Source of the DNA: Acidobacteriota bacterium
Lineage (GTDB): Bacteria; Acidobacteriota; Thermoanaerobaculia; Multivoradales; JBCCEF01
NCBI GenBank assembly: GCA_039028635.1
Contig: JBCCHV010000029.1
Location: 1-64,000 of the forward strand
DNA length: 64,000 nt
Direction: 5' to 3'
The notes under the pieces are model-generated. The model saw nothing but the letters and a program-made list of their open reading frames with translations, was not told the origin of the DNA and did not search any database. Below, in pieces: positions 62,725 to 64,000 of this stretch. Within the stretch, counting starts at the first letter, position 1. Every line of letters begins with the position of its first letter. The position numbers and the translations under genes are program-made.

Positions 62725-63410
62725 AGGGAGCGCGCCTCGCCATTGTCGTCGGGGCCGAAGGCGAGCAGCCGCGGAACCGCCCGGCGGGCCCACTCCTCCG
62801 GCCCCGGGTAGCTCGCCGCCGCCGGGCCAAAGCAGCTCGCCAGCATCTCCGTGTGGATGATGCCGGGATTGAAGGGCACCGCCGCCATCCCGGGCGGTAG
62901 CTCCTGGGCCAGGGCTCGGGTCAACCCTTCGATGCCCCACTTACTGGCACAGTAGGGCGCCACCTCGGGTGCCGTCGAGCGGCCCCAGCCGGAGCTGAAG
63001 TTGACCACCACTCCCCGCCGACGCTCGACCATCGCCGGCAGAAACGCCCGCAGGACGTGGCAAACGCCCGCCAGGTTGATCCGGAACAGGCTCTCGATCT
63101 CCTCTCCCGGAACCTCCCAGAGCGGCGCATTGCGATTGATCACCGCGGCATTGTTGATCACCAGGTCGGGCACCCCGAGGCGAGCCTCCACGGCCCGTCC
63201 CCAGGCCTCGACCTGGGCGCCGTCGGCGAGGTCGACGGGCTGCCAGAAATGGTCCTCGATGCCGAGCTCGGTCGCGACCTCGTCGAGGGCGCCACGATCG
63301 CGGCCGCAGCCAGCCACCCGATGTCCGCCAGCCGCGAAGGCCTCCGCCATCGCCCGGCCGAGCCCCCGGGTCACCCCGGTGACCACGATCACTCTATGCT
63401 CTATTGACAT
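62721..63410 (-). CDS. Short-chain dehydrogenase/reductase (3'-end remade by repeat)
   Basis: A 229-residue classical SDR with TGVTRGLGRAM (nucleotide motif), NNAAV, the catalytic Ser (NFSSG) and YCASK. Substrate unknown. The stop codon TAG lies within the terminal CTAG of the repeat copy, and the protein ends GPDDNGEARSL with little of the tail usual for the family. The insertion probably replaced the last few residues; the catalytic core is intact, so the protein is likely functional. The ATG at 63410 starts MSIEHRVIVVTG. Confidence 0.82.
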   Translation of the reverse strand: MSIEHRVIVVTGVTRGLGRAMAEAFAAGGHRVAGCGRDRGALDEVATELGIEDHFWQPVDLADGAQVEAWGRAVEARLGVPDLVINNAAVINRNAPLWEVPGEEIESLFRINLAGVCHVLRAFLPAMVERRRGVVVNFSSGWGRSTAPEVAPYCASKWGIEGLTRALAQELPPGMAAVPFNPGIIHTEMLASCFGPAAASYPGPEEWARRAVPRLLAFGPDDNGEARSL

Positions 63411-63614
63411 TTTAATGCTCCTTCAGCATAATCCTCTCGTTGTTTCTGGCTCGCCGATTCCGAGCACTCATCGCCTCCGCTCGATCCTTCCCGACCCAGA
63501 AACGAACTCGGGGCATCCTCCCTCGAGCCCGCCGGCCGCGGAGCTCGTCTTCGCGGCCGGCGGGGAACTCTCCCCCGCCAGACGGCCGAAAGGCGCCTTG
63601 ATAGGCTTGCCTCC
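63411..63614. promoter_or_regulatory. Divergent intergenic region, SDR and CoxS-like gene
   Basis: 204 bases without a gene. Next to the SDR ATG is TATGCTC followed by CAGCATAA, somewhat A/T-rich and a likely promoter zone. GGCTTGCCTCC just before the plus ATG is a poor ribosome-binding site. Nothing else was seen. Confidence 0.3.
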
Positions 63615-64000
63615 ATGGCCCAGCAAGGCTCGATGCCCCAACCGGAGGAGCTCGTCACGGCCCGCTTGAGGGTCAACGGCGAAGACCACGCGGTGGTTTT
63701 CCCGACCCACCACACGCTGCTCGAGGTGTTGCGCGAGGAGTGTGGCCTGACCGGCACCAAGCACGGTTGCGAGCTCGGCGAGTGCGGTACCTGCACGGTG
63801 CTCGTCGATGGCCGGCCGGTGCTTTCCTGCCTGATGCTGGCGGCAGACCTCGAAGGTCGTCCCATCGAGACCGTCGAAGGCCTGCAGGAGGGCAACGACC
63901 TGCACCCTCTGCAGGCCGCCTTCGCCGACTTCGGCGCGGCCCAGTGCGGTTACTGTACTCCCGGCATCCTGATGACCGCCAAGGCGCTGCTGGCGGCGGA
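63615..64000 (+). CDS. CoxS/XdhC-type [2Fe-2S] subunit, cut by window end
   Basis: The first 128 residues of a molybdenum-hydroxylase iron-sulfur subunit. The plant-type ferredoxin motif CELGECGTCTVLVDG with a later LSC, and the start of the second cluster motif CGYCTPG, match CoxS, the XDH small subunit and isoquinoline oxidoreductase alpha subunits. It carries electrons from the molybdopterin subunit in oxidation of aldehydes, purines, nicotinate or CO. About 35 more residues and partner subunits are expected beyond the window. About 18 N-terminal residues precede the fold. The gene runs off the right edge. Confidence 0.9.
   Translation, partial: MAQQGSMPQPEELVTARLRVNGEDHAVVFPTHHTLLEVLREECGLTGTKHGCELGECGTCTVLVDGRPVLSCLMLAADLEGRPIETVEGLQEGNDLHPLQAAFADFGAAQCGYCTPGILMTAKALLAA

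Overview
The window is GC-rich, densely coded DNA that most resembles an Acidobacteriota chromosome, probably Thermoanaerobaculia-like. This is inferred from gene content, not from a marker gene. Pointers are a VWA protein of the acidobacterial VWFA-related type, large secreted zinc proteases, and secreted proteins ending in DGFESG-x-x-x-AWS. No tRNA, rRNA, CRISPR array, transposase or phage gene was seen.

The centrepiece is a minus-strand block (about 16629 down to 6243) that reads as a complete biosynthetic cluster for a thiazole/oxazole-modified microcin (TOMM, a RiPP). A 54-residue precursor too short for ordinary gene calling (13226-13390) ends in a core of seven cysteines, CCNCCGCCC. 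Downstream are a separate E1-like/RRE cyclodehydratase partner (C protein), a YcaO cyclodehydratase ending in a PxPxP tail (D protein), and a SagB-type dehydrogenase (B protein). The C/D and B/ABC-ATPase junctions overlap; D and B are 13 bases apart. Two ABC exporters (a split MacB-like set upstream, an ABC-2 set downstream), a CIA30-like secreted protein and a periplasmic adaptor complete the cluster. A secreted HExxH metalloprotease ends 9 bases before the first transporter gene, so it may belong to the same unit.

Upstream on the same strand are a PHP-type phosphoesterase lipoprotein, a DUF3307 membrane protein and a SatD-family protein. The SatD promoter is covered by three 18-bp palindromes repeated at an exact 28-bp period, which looks like an autoregulatory operator array.

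The left end (1-6249) holds an ABC exporter, a VWA protein and an alpha/beta hydrolase. The middle (22790-40464) holds an M43 protease, a LOG-family protein, a YfcC-type transporter, a quinone-reductase-like enzyme, an M16 protease lipoprotein, a Cys/His-rich secreted protein, a 1364-residue di-haem propeller/PKD protein, an RsbU-like phosphatase and an unusual Rieske-ThDP enzyme fusion.

The right part (40553-64000) holds an NRDE protein and a tightly coupled membrane Rieske/ferric-reductase-like operon ending in an N-acyltransferase. It also has a three-domain alpha/beta hydrolase-VTT-ATP-grasp fusion, a folate operon (PTR1-like SDR, folB, folK), a voltage-sensor K+ channel with RCK domain, tag coupled to a sulfatase-like lipoprotein, a desaturase and a two-component system. 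A thiol/sulfur operon (bacilliredoxin, YjbQ, MBL-rhodanese), an FG-GAP protein, an SDR and the start of a CoxS-type iron-sulfur subunit follow.

Two copies of a 212-215 bp MITE/REP-like element lie in opposite orientation near the two ends (38-249 and 62510-62724). Their stems carry compensatory base changes, and the right copy supplies the stop codon of the adjacent SDR gene.
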